NCBI RefSeq assembly: GCF_900112185.1
Contig: NZ_FOKP01000009.1
Span: 124,001-188,000, forward strand
Source of the DNA: Allobosea sp. CRIB-10
Lineage (GTDB): Bacteria > Pseudomonadota > Alphaproteobacteria > Rhizobiales > Beijerinckiaceae
Direction: 5' to 3'
DNA: 64,000 nucleotides
Shown: one piece after another, positions 18,208-27,176 of the stretch
How the letters are laid out: every line of letters begins with the position of its first letter
Position numbering within the stretch: position 1 is the first letter of the stretch
The notes under the pieces: model-generated
What the model was told of the DNA's origin: nothing
Databases searched by the model: none
Seen by the model: only the letters and a program-made list of their open reading frames with translations
Position numbers and translations under genes: made by a program

Positions 18208-19457
18208 GCCGCCTCCGCCAGTTTGAGTTGATCGAACAGGGCAAGGTGCGCCTGCGCGCAATCGTCCATGCCGGATGAAGGTTCGATGCCGTCGACGAGG
18301 CGGTGCCAGAGCCCGTCCTCGCTCGCGGCGCGGCGCAGCACCTGCGCGAGATGGCGTGGGTCGCCGGGGCGGGCGTGCAGGCCGTCGACGCCGTCGCGCA
18401 CCATCTCGGCCATGCCGCCGATATTGCTGGCGATCACCGGCCGCAGGTGCTGGAAGGCTTCCTGGATGACGAGCGGAGCGTTCTCGTACCAGATCGAGGG
18501 CATCACCACCCAGTCGACCTCGGCCATCAGCCCCGGCATCTCGTCGCGGCGATAGGGGCCGCAATGCACGACCTCCGCACCAGCCTCGGACAGTGCCTTG
18601 TCGAGCGCGCTGGTGAAGGCCTCGCTCTGGAACGGCGCGCCGCCATGGATGCGCAGTTCGAACGCCTCGGCGCCCTGCTCACGCATGAGCTTGGCGGCCT
18701 GCAGCAGCGGCAGCACACCCTTCCACGGGTTGAGATTGCCGAAATAGCCGAAGCGATTGCGCGCACCATGGGTGTGCCGGTGCGGCACCGGCATCTGCGC
18801 CGGCCTGGCATTGGCGATCACCTCGATCTTCTCGGCCGGCAGGCCCCAGTCGACATAGCGCTGGCGCAGGAAGCGGCTCGGCGCGACGAAGCGGTCGACG
18901 GCGGCAAGATGAGTCTTCAGGAAGCGCTCGCGCAACAGGAAGCGGTCGGGGCCGATCTCCGGGAAGCAGCCATGGCATTTTGCCGGCGAAGCACCGGTGC
19001 AGCGCTGCTTGTCATTGGCGCGCACCATCAGCCCGTTATGGTGGCAGATCGAATAATAGTCGTGCAGCGTCATCACGATCGACACCTGCGGCAGCAGCCG
19101 CCGCGCCAGCGCCAGGAATTCGGCGCCGATCAGCACGAGATGGTGGATGTGGATCACATCCGGCCGGAACTCGGTCAGCAGGGAGCCGAGATCCTGCAAG
19201 GTGCCGTAATGATCGATCTGGCTGAGATGGAAGCGGTCGAAATGACCGCTCCACAGCAGGAGGTCGCCATCCGCCCCGGTCGCCTGGAAGGCAGTGCCGG
19301 GGTGCGGCTGGCGGTGGATCGCATTGGTCGCACCGAGGAAAAGCACCTCGCAGCCCTCGCCGCGATAGGCCTTCGCCAGGTCATGAGCGAAGATCTCGGT
19401 GCCGCCCGGATGCAGGTCCGGATGGTTGTGGGCGACGACGAGGATGCGCCGGCTCAT
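18204..19457 (-). CDS. Glycosyltransferase family 4 protein (GT-B), copy 2
   Basis: 417 aa, MSRRILVVAHNHPDLHPGGTE at the N-terminus, RFGYFGNLNPWKGVLPLL in the middle, and WYENAPLVIQEAFQHLRPVIASNIGGMAE as the donor-binding region. It carries the same CHHNG...C...CHGCFP cysteine insert as the GT4 gene at 13950-15254, so the two are paralogues that probably arose by duplication. The start overlaps the methyltransferase stop by ATGA. A cytoplasmic sugar transferase for the cluster's glycan. Confidence 0.88.
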   Translation of the reverse strand: MSRRILVVAHNHPDLHPGGTEIFAHDLAKAYRGEGCEVLFLGATNAIHRQPHPGTAFQATGADGDLLLWSGHFDRFHLSQIDHYGTLQDLGSLLTEFRPDVIHIHHLVLIGAEFLALARRLLPQVSIVMTLHDYYSICHHNGLMVRANDKQRCTGASPAKCHGCFPEIGPDRFLLRERFLKTHLAAVDRFVAPSRFLRQRYVDWGLPAEKIEVIANARPAQMPVPHRHTHGARNRFGYFGNLNPWKGVLPLLQAAKLMREQGAEAFELRIHGGAPFQSEAFTSALDKALSEAGAEVVHCGPYRRDEMPGLMAEVDWVVMPSIWYENAPLVIQEAFQHLRPVIASNIGGMAEMVRDGVDGLHARPGDPRHLAQVLRRAASEDGLWHRLVDGIEPSSGMDDCAQAHLALFDQLKLAEAA

Positions 19458-20287
19458 CGCTGGACCCCCGGTTTCACCGCGACCAGCAAGTCCTGGTAAT
19501 GGGCCGCGCTGTGGCCGCGCCAATGGCCGGGGTCGAGCCGCTCGACCGTAAGCCCGGCCTGCGTCGCATGTTCGAGCAGGAAGCCGGCGTCGATCCCGGC
19601 GGCGGCCAGCGGCGCCTCCTCGATCGCATACCAGCCGGGACCTTCGCCCCAGCGCCGGAACTTCAGCCTTTCCTGGCCGGTGCTCTGGCCGTCGAGCGCG
19701 AAGGCGGTCAGGAAGAGCCGTCCGCCGGGGGCGAGCAGGCGCGCGGCTTCGTTGAGATAGACCACCAGCTCGTCCGGCGGCAGATGCGTCGCCACCGAGG
19801 TCATGGTGATGAAGTCGAAGCTCTGGTTGGCGAAGCCGAAGCGCACTTCCTTGCCCGGCAGCGAACCCTGCGGATTGTAGAGCGGGTGGGCGATGTCGAG
19901 GCGCTGGAAGCGGAAGCGCGGATAGGTCGGCGTGATCGTCTGGGCGCACCAGAGGATGCCGTCCATCACCGGGTCGACGCCGTCATAGCTGCCGCGCTCG
20001 GGATCGAGATACTGGGTCAGCGGCACCGCCATGCGGCCGATGCCGCAGCCGATGTCGAAGACGCGCTCATGCGGCTGCAGCCGGCCGATCCGGATGAAAT
20101 GACCGAGGAATTCGGCGCCGATGGCGCGATAGTCGCCGTCGCCGACGAAGATCGAATCCGGCGGCGGATGTGGCAGGAAACGGTTCGTCTGGACATGGGC
20201 CATCAGCCAGGCGAGCTCGGGCGTCATCGGTCCGATCGCGGGCGTGGCTTCCGAAGTTGTCTGTCGCAGGGCGAGGGTCGCCGTCAT
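19454..20287 (-). CDS. Class I SAM-dependent methyltransferase
   Basis: 277 aa with a Rossmann-type methyltransferase core: motif I VFDIGCGIGRMAVPL (about residues 76-90), then FDFITMTSVATHLPPDELVVYLNEAARLLAPGGRLFLTAF. Members in polysaccharide loci methylate sugars or cap chains. It overlaps both neighbours by 4 bp, placing it firmly in the glycan operon. Confidence 0.87.
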   Translation of the reverse strand: MTATLALRQTTSEATPAIGPMTPELAWLMAHVQTNRFLPHPPPDSIFVGDGDYRAIGAEFLGHFIRIGRLQPHERVFDIGCGIGRMAVPLTQYLDPERGSYDGVDPVMDGILWCAQTITPTYPRFRFQRLDIAHPLYNPQGSLPGKEVRFGFANQSFDFITMTSVATHLPPDELVVYLNEAARLLAPGGRLFLTAFALDGQSTGQERLKFRRWGEGPGWYAIEEAPLAAAGIDAGFLLEHATQAGLTVERLDPGHWRGHSAAHYQDLLVAVKPGVQR

Positions 20288-22590
20288 GCCGCTGTCGCCC
20301 TTCTGAGATTGGCGCGGGAGAGAAGGAATTCCGGATCAGGGCGCAGGCCCGGCGCCGGGATGGGCTGCTGCGGGGCGGACTTGTCGACCGCCGCCATCAG
20401 CGCCTCGATCTCACCGTCCCAGCGCTTGGTCTGGAGCCAGGAATTGTGCTGCGAGGCGACGCCGCGCGTGTAGTCGAGGCTCTTCGAGATCGACTGGCGC
20501 TCGAGGTGGTAGAGCGACACGCTCGGGACGTAGACTATGCCGAGCCCGGCCCGGGCGATCTTGAGGCAGAGGTCGCTGTCCTCGTAATCGCCGATCACAT
20601 AGCCGTCGTCGAAGCCGCCGATCTCCATGAACAGCGCGCGCGGCATCACGATGCAGGCGCCGGTGACGCCGGGCACCGGCCGCTCGACATTGGCCGGCGC
20701 GTACCCGCTCGGCATGCCCTTGAAGTAATGATGGTTTAGCCAGGTGCCTTTACTGTCGCGCTTGAAGAAGAGCCCGGCATGCTGCAGCGAGCCGTCGTCA
20801 TAGAGCAGCTTCGGGCCGACCGCGCCGGTGCGCCGATGCGGTTCGAGACGCTGCAGCAGCGCCGGCAGCCAGCCCTCGCTGTCGGGAATGACGTCGGAAT
20901 TGACGAGCGCCAGCGCCTGCCCGCGCGAGGCGGCGGCGCCGGCATTGCAGGCAGCCGAGAAACCGCCATTGCGGCTCATCACCACGAGCTGCATCGGCAA
21001 ACCATAGGCGAGGAAGAGGCCGCCAAGGAGATGCGCGACCTCGCCCTCGTGCTCGGGCGAATCGAGCACATAGATCAGCTCGGCCTTCTCGGCGAACCAG
21101 CGATCGGCGGCGAAGGCCGAGACCTGGACGCGCAGGAAGTCGTAGACGCGGTAGAGCGGGATCACGACCGAGACCGCCGGGCTCGCGGGCCCCCTGCCGA
21201 AACGCCTGGTCCGCGGTTCCGGCAGGTTCTCGCGCAATGCCTTCTGGCAGTCGGCGAGCACCGGCGCGATCGTCCGCTCCAGCATCTGCGCGGTGAGATG
21301 CTGCGGCGGGATCGCCGCCAAAGCCCGGGCGCGGATGGCGACGGCGTCGGCCGGCTGCACATTGGGGCGCAACGACAGGACGGTGCCGGATTTCAGCTTG
21401 AGCTCGACCCGCGGCTGCAGCACCGGCGCGCCGTCGGCATAGCCGGGGATCAGCGCCGCGAAGCCGGTGGCGCGTTTGACGTCACCCTTGGAGCCGGCCG
21501 GCAGCAATGCCGGGAACTGGTCCAGCCGATCGAGCACCGGGGTCGCCTCGCCCTCGGAGCGGTGCAGCAGCACCTCGTCGACCAAGCCTTCGACATCGCA
21601 ATACCAGCCGCCGAGCAGAAGCCCGGCCGGGGTGGTGACGGCGAGGTCGAGCTCGGCCGAGGGCAGGTCGTCATTGCGGCGCACGCTCTGGGCGGCGAGC
21701 GGCAGCCGCCTTTGCATCTCGATCGCCAGCAGGCGCCCTTGCTCGGACAAGCCGGCGAGCTGCTCGACGAGCCAGCTGCGCAGCCCGTCGCGTTGGCTGG
21801 CCTTGCCGGCCCACCAGCGTCCGAGCGACGGGATGTCCTGCCGGGCGCCGACGGAGCGGACGATCAGGCCGGATTCGGCCTGCAGGACCAGCAGGCCGCC
21901 GGCCTGCGGCGGGAAGGCGTCGATGATCAGGTGCAGCGGCCGGTTGCCGGCGCGGTCGGGGTGGCCGAGGCGCGGCAGGCCCGGCAGGCGCGAGAGGCCG
22001 GCGGAATCCAGCCTATAGGCGGTGCGAATGCCGGCGAGCCGGCCGGGAACCGCCGATTCCAGCAGGAGCTTGCCTTCGGTCAGCTTGGCGACCGGCGTCG
22101 CCGCCGACGGCTTACGGACGAGGATCAGCAGGAACTGGCGCAGGAAGCCGAGATAGCCGGCGGCCTGGCTGAGCCCGAACAGCGTCGGCCAATGGCCGAT
22201 CAGCGCGTTGGCGAGCATGCGGCGCGCATCCGGCGTCGCGTCCCGGACGAGATCCTCCACATCGGCCATGCCGTGGACGAGATCGGGATCGAAACGCGCG
22301 GTGATGTCGCCGCCGGGATTATCGTCGGACAAGGTTGCGACGACCTCGCCCGCACCGCCATGGCGGAAGACGACGACGACACGCACGCGGCCATCGCCGA
22401 GCGGAAGGACGACCGAGGCGGAGACGAGGCGCTTCTCGTGCGCCGCGAGCATGATGCGCGGCCGCGACAGCACGGGAGCGTCGATGGTCCAGCTCAGCAG
22501 GAAGACCGAGCCGCTCAGCCTGGACAGATGCAGCTGCGGGCTCAGGCCGTCCGCCGCTGGCGCAGGCGCGAGAGAAAGCATGGGTGCCAT
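20284..22590 (-). CDS. Glycosyltransferase family 2 protein with long N-terminal region
   Basis: 768 aa. The C-terminal GT2 domain starts near residue 470 (VSVVIPLYRVYDFLRVQV) and has the ALVNSDVIPDSEGWLPALL acid-bearing motif, GAVGPKLLYDDGSLQHAG, and YEDSDLCLKIARAGL, so it looks active. Around residue 327 a GGWYCD motif marks an accessory domain like those in two other cluster proteins. The N-terminal 300 residues are unassigned. It is the first gene of a six-gene overlapping run and lies 60 bp after the RTX gene. The ATG lacks a strong ribosome binding site. Confidence 0.85.
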   Translation of the reverse strand: MAPMLSLAPAPAADGLSPQLHLSRLSGSVFLLSWTIDAPVLSRPRIMLAAHEKRLVSASVVLPLGDGRVRVVVVFRHGGAGEVVATLSDDNPGGDITARFDPDLVHGMADVEDLVRDATPDARRMLANALIGHWPTLFGLSQAAGYLGFLRQFLLILVRKPSAATPVAKLTEGKLLLESAVPGRLAGIRTAYRLDSAGLSRLPGLPRLGHPDRAGNRPLHLIIDAFPPQAGGLLVLQAESGLIVRSVGARQDIPSLGRWWAGKASQRDGLRSWLVEQLAGLSEQGRLLAIEMQRRLPLAAQSVRRNDDLPSAELDLAVTTPAGLLLGGWYCDVEGLVDEVLLHRSEGEATPVLDRLDQFPALLPAGSKGDVKRATGFAALIPGYADGAPVLQPRVELKLKSGTVLSLRPNVQPADAVAIRARALAAIPPQHLTAQMLERTIAPVLADCQKALRENLPEPRTRRFGRGPASPAVSVVIPLYRVYDFLRVQVSAFAADRWFAEKAELIYVLDSPEHEGEVAHLLGGLFLAYGLPMQLVVMSRNGGFSAACNAGAAASRGQALALVNSDVIPDSEGWLPALLQRLEPHRRTGAVGPKLLYDDGSLQHAGLFFKRDSKGTWLNHHYFKGMPSGYAPANVERPVPGVTGACIVMPRALFMEIGGFDDGYVIGDYEDSDLCLKIARAGLGIVYVPSVSLYHLERQSISKSLDYTRGVASQHNSWLQTKRWDGEIEALMAAVDKSAPQQPIPAPGLRPDPEFLLSRANLRRATAA

Positions 22591-22650
22591 GTTCCGAACG
22601 AGCAGGAAGGTGACGCCGGCCGGCCCGAGCCGGCCGGCGCCGCACTATTG

Positions 22651-23445
22651 TCAGGCGACCGAGAAGTAGGAGTTCGGGTCGGCCTGAATGTCTTCGGCGG
22701 TGACGCCGACGATGGTCACGGTGTCGCCATTGCCGAGATCGACGACGGCATTGCCGCCGACGGTGGTGGCGCGCGCCGCAACATCCTCGGCCGAGCCGAT
22801 GTCGGTGCCGTTGATGCCGCTGGAGATCTGCAGCAGATCGTTGCCGGCCTCGAAGTCGAGCACGACGTCGTTGCCGCCGCCGCCATTGAAGATGAAGACA
22901 TCGCTGCCGGCGCCGCCGGAGAGGACGTCATCACCCGCACCGGCGAAGAGCAGATCGTCACCCGCGCCGCCCTGAAGGACGTCGTTGCCGGCGCCGCCTT
23001 CGAGCAAATCGGCACCGTCGCCGCCCTGGAGGACATCGTTGCCGGCACCGCCGAGCAGGATGTCGTCACCCGGCCCGCCCTGCAGGATGTCGTCGCCGTC
23101 GCCGCCACGCAGCACGTCGTCGCCATTGTTCCCGCGCAGGATGTCGTTGCCTTCGCCGCCGTCGAGAACGTCGTTGCCCTCGCCGCCGAACAGGTTGTCT
23201 TTGCCTTCGCCGCCGGAGAGGACATCGTCGTCCAGACCGCCGAAGAGGGCGTCGTTGCCCTCGCCGCCGGACAGGAAGTCGTTGCCGGCATCGCCGTAAA
23301 GCAGGTCGTCACCCTCTTCGCCGAAGAGAGAATCCACCTGGTTGCCGCCATGGACGATGTCGTCCCCGGCGCCTGCGAGGATCACGTCACTGAAGCGTGT
23401 CCCAATCAAGAAATCATCGAATGCACTGCCTTCGATCGTGGCCAT
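22651..23445 (-). CDS. RTX calcium-binding protein, type I secretion substrate
   Basis: 264 aa. After about 25 residues (MATIEGSAFDDFLIGTRFSD) come some 17-18 consecutive glycine/aspartate nonapeptide repeats of the GGxGxDxLx type up to about residue 185, forming a calcium-bound parallel beta-roll. The remaining 80 residues (FNGGGGNDVVLDFEAGNDLLQI..., ending NSYFSVA) resemble the C-terminal uncleaved secretion region of RTX proteins. There is no enzymatic domain. The ATG has a CGAGGAGGTGACGA site. The exporter genes lie directly upstream on the same strand, so this is very likely their substrate. Confidence 0.9.
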   Translation of the reverse strand: MATIEGSAFDDFLIGTRFSDVILAGAGDDIVHGGNQVDSLFGEEGDDLLYGDAGNDFLSGGEGNDALFGGLDDDVLSGGEGKDNLFGGEGNDVLDGGEGNDILRGNNGDDVLRGGDGDDILQGGPGDDILLGGAGNDVLQGGDGADLLEGGAGNDVLQGGAGDDLLFAGAGDDVLSGGAGSDVFIFNGGGGNDVVLDFEAGNDLLQISSGINGTDIGSAEDVAARATTVGGNAVVDLGNGDTVTIVGVTAEDIQADPNSYFSVA

Positions 23446-23757
23446 TCGTCACCTCCTCGGTGATCTGAGAGCACCACCAGATATGCGGAGAACTCCGCCG
23501 CTCGTTCTGGGTCACGGTGCGATTTCGATAGCGATCCAGAGGCTCGCTATCGTGCGACACTCATGAGAGTAGCCTAGAAGATCATTGTATCAAGCAATAT
23601 ATTATGACTATTTTGCGATGCAGCAAAGTTTACATCATTTTATATATTGTTCACGCGAGGATTATACTGAGAGTTTGATACGGATTTTGAAATATATTGT
23701 TTCGATCTGGAATCGGTCCGCGATACGATCCGATTTCGGCGGCCGGATCGGCCGGGC
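23446..23757 (-). promoter_or_regulatory. AT-rich regulatory region upstream of the RTX gene
   Basis: A 312-bp gap whose middle (about 23570-23710) is far richer in A+T than anything nearby. ATATATTGTT occurs twice in direct orientation exactly 50 bp apart (23642-23651, 23692-23701), and CAATATAT occurs inverted at 23595-23602. A possible minus-strand -10 box TACAAT lies at 23589-23584. The pattern suggests a promoter controlled by an AT-preferring protein (MucR/Ros- or H-NS-like); which one is unknown. No gene is seen. Confidence 0.5.
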
Positions 23758-25113
23758 TCAATCCTCCCTGAAGGCGCGATTGAAGCTGTCGCGGATGGGC
23801 GCGAGCAGGTAGTCCGCCGCAAAGCGCCGGCCATTGACGATCAGCACCTCCGCCGCCATGCCGGCATGCAAGGTCACCTTGTTCTCCTTCAGGCTCTGCG
23901 GCGTGATCTCGGCGCGGACGATGAAGAAGGCATTGCCGGTCTTGTCGTCGATCAGCTGGTCGGCTGCGACGTAAGAGACCTTCGCCAGGAGCGGAGGCAT
24001 CAGCCGGGCATTGAAGGCGGTAAGCCGCACCTGCGTGTCGGCGCCGACGCGGACCGAATCGATGTCGCGCGGATCGACCTTGGCCTCGACGATCAGCGGC
24101 TCCTGCTCGGGCACGATGTCGAGGATCGCCTCGCCCGCCGTGACGACGCTGCCGGCGGTGCGCATCCGGATATTGGCGACGATGCCTTCCTGCGGCGAGG
24201 TCACCACGAGCCGGCGCAGCACGTCCTGCGCCTGGACGATGCGCTCGACCACCTCCGAGAGTTGGAGCTGGCTGTCCTGCAATTCCTTGGCGATCTCGCT
24301 CTGGCGCTCCAGGCTGATCGACTTGATCTCGAGCTCGGCACCGGCGACGGCCTGCTCGGCCTTGGCCTTGCGCGCCGCCATCTCGCCGGCGCGGCCGGTG
24401 AGCTCGCTCTGGCGGGTCTGCAATTCGACGAGCTGGGAGCGCTTGGCGTAGCGCTTCTCGTAGAGCTCGGCGATCGTCTTGACCTCTTCGTCGATCAGCG
24501 TGCGCTGGTTGCGCACCGCGTCGATCTGCGCCTGCAGCGCCTCCGATTCGGCCTGGTGCTGCTCGATCACGCGCTGCTGGATGCGCGTCTTGCCATCATA
24601 GACCTGGGCGCGAGCGCGGAAGAGCGTTTGCTCCGCCTTGATCACCTCGCGGGCGATCGGCGTGCGGGCCTTCTCGATATCGTCGGGAAAATCGATCTCG
24701 GTCGCATTGCTCTGCTCGGCGCGGAGACGGGCCAGCCGGGCATCGAGACCGACTCGCTTGCCTTCGAGCTGCTGCAGTTCGGCGCGAGCGCGGGCGTCCT
24801 CCAGCCGGAGCAGGGGCTCGTCCTGAGCGACGCGTTCGCCCTCGGCCTTGAGCAGGGTCTTGAGGATGCCACCTTCGAGATGGCTCACCGTCTTGCGCCG
24901 GCTGTCGACGATGACGGTTCCCTGCGCGACCGCGGCATTGTCGAGCCGCGCCGTCACCGCCCAAGCGCCGAAACCGCCGAAGCCGATCGCCACCGCGGCG
25001 ACGCCGGCAAGGACGAGGTTGCGCAGCGAGGGCATGCGCTCCTCGGGCTCCGCCTCGATCGTCATCGGCACGAGCGCCCGGTCGGGCCGGCGCAACATCG
25101 GAAGCTCGCTCAT
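23758..25113 (-). CDS. HlyD-family type I secretion membrane-fusion protein
   Basis: 451 aa. A short cytoplasmic N-terminus and one transmembrane helix (about residues 32-54), then the lipoyl-like VDSRRKTVSHLEGGILKTLL, a long alpha-hairpin coiled coil (about 110-290), and the second half VTSPQEGIVANIRMRTAGSVVTAGEAILDIVP. It bridges the inner-membrane ATPase to an outer-membrane TolC-type channel, which is not encoded here. The start overlaps the exporter ATPase stop by ATGA. Confidence 0.92.
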   Translation of the reverse strand: MSELPMLRRPDRALVPMTIEAEPEERMPSLRNLVLAGVAAVAIGFGGFGAWAVTARLDNAAVAQGTVIVDSRRKTVSHLEGGILKTLLKAEGERVAQDEPLLRLEDARARAELQQLEGKRVGLDARLARLRAEQSNATEIDFPDDIEKARTPIAREVIKAEQTLFRARAQVYDGKTRIQQRVIEQHQAESEALQAQIDAVRNQRTLIDEEVKTIAELYEKRYAKRSQLVELQTRQSELTGRAGEMAARKAKAEQAVAGAELEIKSISLERQSEIAKELQDSQLQLSEVVERIVQAQDVLRRLVVTSPQEGIVANIRMRTAGSVVTAGEAILDIVPEQEPLIVEAKVDPRDIDSVRVGADTQVRLTAFNARLMPPLLAKVSYVAADQLIDDKTGNAFFIVRAEITPQSLKENKVTLHAGMAAEVLIVNGRRFAADYLLAPIRDSFNRAFRED

Positions 25114-26852
25114 GCGCTCACCTCACGCGGGGCAGAGGGCTGTTTCGCCGGCTCGAGCTCGACGACGCCGGCGGGCGTGATCATCCCGGAGATCGCCGAG
25201 CGCGGACCGAACTGGGCAACGCGGCCCTCGCGCAGCACCAGGATCTTGTCGACGACCTGCATCACCGAGGGACGGTGCGCGATCAGCACCACGATCGCCC
25301 CGCTGTCGCGGGCGGCGTTGATCGCCCGGATCAGGCTCTGCTCGCCCTCGGCATCGAGATTGGCGTTGGGCTCGTCGAGCACGATCAGGCGCGGCATGCC
25401 GTAGAGCGCCCGCGCCAGGCCGATGCGCTGGCGCTGGCCGCCCGAGAGCTTGAAGTCGCTGTCGGCGACATTGGTGTCGTAGCCGAGCGGCAGGCGGCCG
25501 ATCAGTTCGTGCACGCCGGCGATGCGGGCCGCTTCGAGGATGGCGTGCGGATCGGGCTTGCGCATGCGGGCGATGTTCTCGGCGATTGTGCCGTCGAGCA
25601 GCGAGACCGATTGCGGGAGATAGCCGACCATGTCGCCGAAGGAGCCGCGCTCCCAGAGATAGGTGTTGTGGCCGTCGAGATAGACGCCGCCGACATTCGG
25701 CCTGAGCACGCCGACGATCAGCCGCGCCAGCGTCGATTTGCCGGCTCCGGACGGGCCGACCAGACCGAGCACCTCGCCGGGCTGTAGCGTGAAGGATACG
25801 CCCTTGATCACGGTCTGCTCGCCGCCCTTGGGGGCGTAGACCAGCCGGTCGATGACGAGGTCGCCCTCAGTCGCCGGGGTCGGGACGCTCTGGCGCTGCG
25901 AGCTCTGCGACTGAAGGAGGTCGCGCACCCGCTTCCAGGCCGCAGCGGCGAGCACCCATTGCCGCCAATCGGTGATCATCGAATCGAACGGCGCCAGCAG
26001 GCGGCCGAGCAGGATGCTGCCGGCCATCAGCGTGCCGGCCGAGACCTCGTGCCGGATGATCAGCACCGCTCCGGTCGCATAGATGGCGAGCTGCATGGTC
26101 ATGCGGCTGGCGCGGGTGATCGCGGCGATGAACTTGCCCCGGCGGGTACCGAGATCGAGATGCTCCAGCATGGCGATCTGCTTGGCGCGCCAACGGCTCG
26201 ACAGGGCCGGCAGCATGCCCATCGCCTCGATCGTCTCGGCATGGCGTAAGGTGGCGCTGATCTCGTTGATCGAGGCGACGCCCTCCTCGTTCGCTTCCTT
26301 CAGGGCGCGCCGGGTCAACATGTCCGAGACGACGCCGAGCAGCAGCAGGATCAGCAGCGAGGCCAGTCCGACCAGGCCGTAGATCCAGTGGAAGGCGAAG
26401 AGCACGGCGAGGAAGATCGGCGACCACATTGCTTCCAGCGGCGTCGCGATCGCCGAGCTCGCGATGAAGTAGCGGAGTTCGTTGAGGTCGCGGATCGCCT
26501 GCGTCGCCTGGCCGGAGCCCTTCTCCAGCGAGGTCGAGACCGCGGCCTGCAGCGCCGGCAGGTTGAGCCGGCGGGCGAGGATGCTCGCCATCGCCTGGAA
26601 GGTGAGAGAGCGGATGAACTCGATCGTGCCATAGAGCGCCAGCGCCCCGACCGCGATCACCAGCAGCATGGTCAGCGTATCGTAGCTGCGGCTGACGATG
26701 ACGCGGTCCTGAACCTGCAGCATGAACATCGGCACGGTCAGCAGCAGGATGTTGATGCAGAAGCTCAGGAAGGCGGCATAGGCCAGGCCGCCGGCAAAAC
26801 CGCGCTGCAGACTTCGAATCAGGACGTCGGCAGGCTGGGTCGCAACCTTCAT
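25110..26852 (-). CDS. Type I secretion ABC transporter (PrtD type)
   Basis: 580 aa: an N-terminal transmembrane half of about six spans (to residue 300) fused to an ATPase half. Walker A GPSGAGKST is near residue 366, signature LSGGQRQRIGLARAL near 470, Walker B LIVLDEPNANLD near 489, and the switch His in IAHRPS. It lacks an N-terminal C39-like domain, as in PrtD-type exporters. It powers export of the RTX protein with the HlyD partner. It is the first gene of the leftward run, divergent from the MarR regulator. Confidence 0.92.
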   Translation of the reverse strand: MKVATQPADVLIRSLQRGFAGGLAYAAFLSFCINILLLTVPMFMLQVQDRVIVSRSYDTLTMLLVIAVGALALYGTIEFIRSLTFQAMASILARRLNLPALQAAVSTSLEKGSGQATQAIRDLNELRYFIASSAIATPLEAMWSPIFLAVLFAFHWIYGLVGLASLLILLLLGVVSDMLTRRALKEANEEGVASINEISATLRHAETIEAMGMLPALSSRWRAKQIAMLEHLDLGTRRGKFIAAITRASRMTMQLAIYATGAVLIIRHEVSAGTLMAGSILLGRLLAPFDSMITDWRQWVLAAAAWKRVRDLLQSQSSQRQSVPTPATEGDLVIDRLVYAPKGGEQTVIKGVSFTLQPGEVLGLVGPSGAGKSTLARLIVGVLRPNVGGVYLDGHNTYLWERGSFGDMVGYLPQSVSLLDGTIAENIARMRKPDPHAILEAARIAGVHELIGRLPLGYDTNVADSDFKLSGGQRQRIGLARALYGMPRLIVLDEPNANLDAEGEQSLIRAINAARDSGAIVVLIAHRPSVMQVVDKILVLREGRVAQFGPRSAISGMITPAGVVELEPAKQPSAPREVSA

Positions 26853-27176
26853 GCAGGTCTCCGAATGGGGCTGGCCATCAGATGGCGCTATCGACGCCTA
26901 TGCCGATACGGCAGGTTCTGAGCGTTATATAAAGCGTGCCACACAAGTCGTGTCTATAATATGACAGATGAAGCCTTATGAAATAGAGGCATTTATCGGA
27001 AACATGGCCGAAAGGTGCTAAGTTTCAAAATTTGAAACAGTTCATGACTATGTCGATTCCGATAAAATCTTAATCTCATTATGTTCGGGGTGGCATGTGC
27101 TTTGCGTATAGGCTATTCGTCAGCCGAAGGGGCTCGGAGGGCTGACTGCTCATTTCGAGATCAGGCGGAGTAGGGA
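26853..27176. promoter_or_regulatory. Divergent regulatory region between secretion genes and MarR regulator
   Basis: 324 bp without a gene, with an AT-rich core (about 26920-27110). It contains the 17-bp palindrome GTTTCAAA-A-TTTGAAAC at 27022-27038, a TATAAT hexamer at 26955-26960 and a near-palindromic ACACAAGTCGTGT at 26941-26953. It must hold the promoters of the leftward exporter genes and the rightward regulator; the palindrome is the best operator candidate. Confidence 0.55.
27022..27038. promoter_or_regulatory. Perfect 8-bp-arm palindrome, operator candidate
   Basis: GTTTCAAA and TTTGAAAC are perfect inverted arms around a single A. It lies about 140 bp before the MarR start and 170 bp before the exporter start, the size and symmetry expected for a MarR or other dimeric regulator. 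Confidence 0.55.

Noticed and set aside
22700..23400. Regular repeated DNA that could look like a tandem or CRISPR-like array
   Set aside because: The period is 27 bp and codes for RTX nonapeptides; there are no unique spacers and the reading frame is intact.
20779..23463. An 894-codon open frame on the plus strand across the GT2 and RTX genes
   Set aside because: It is antisense to genes with clear motifs and its codon pattern is the mirror of GC-rich coding DNA; the product has no recognisable domain.
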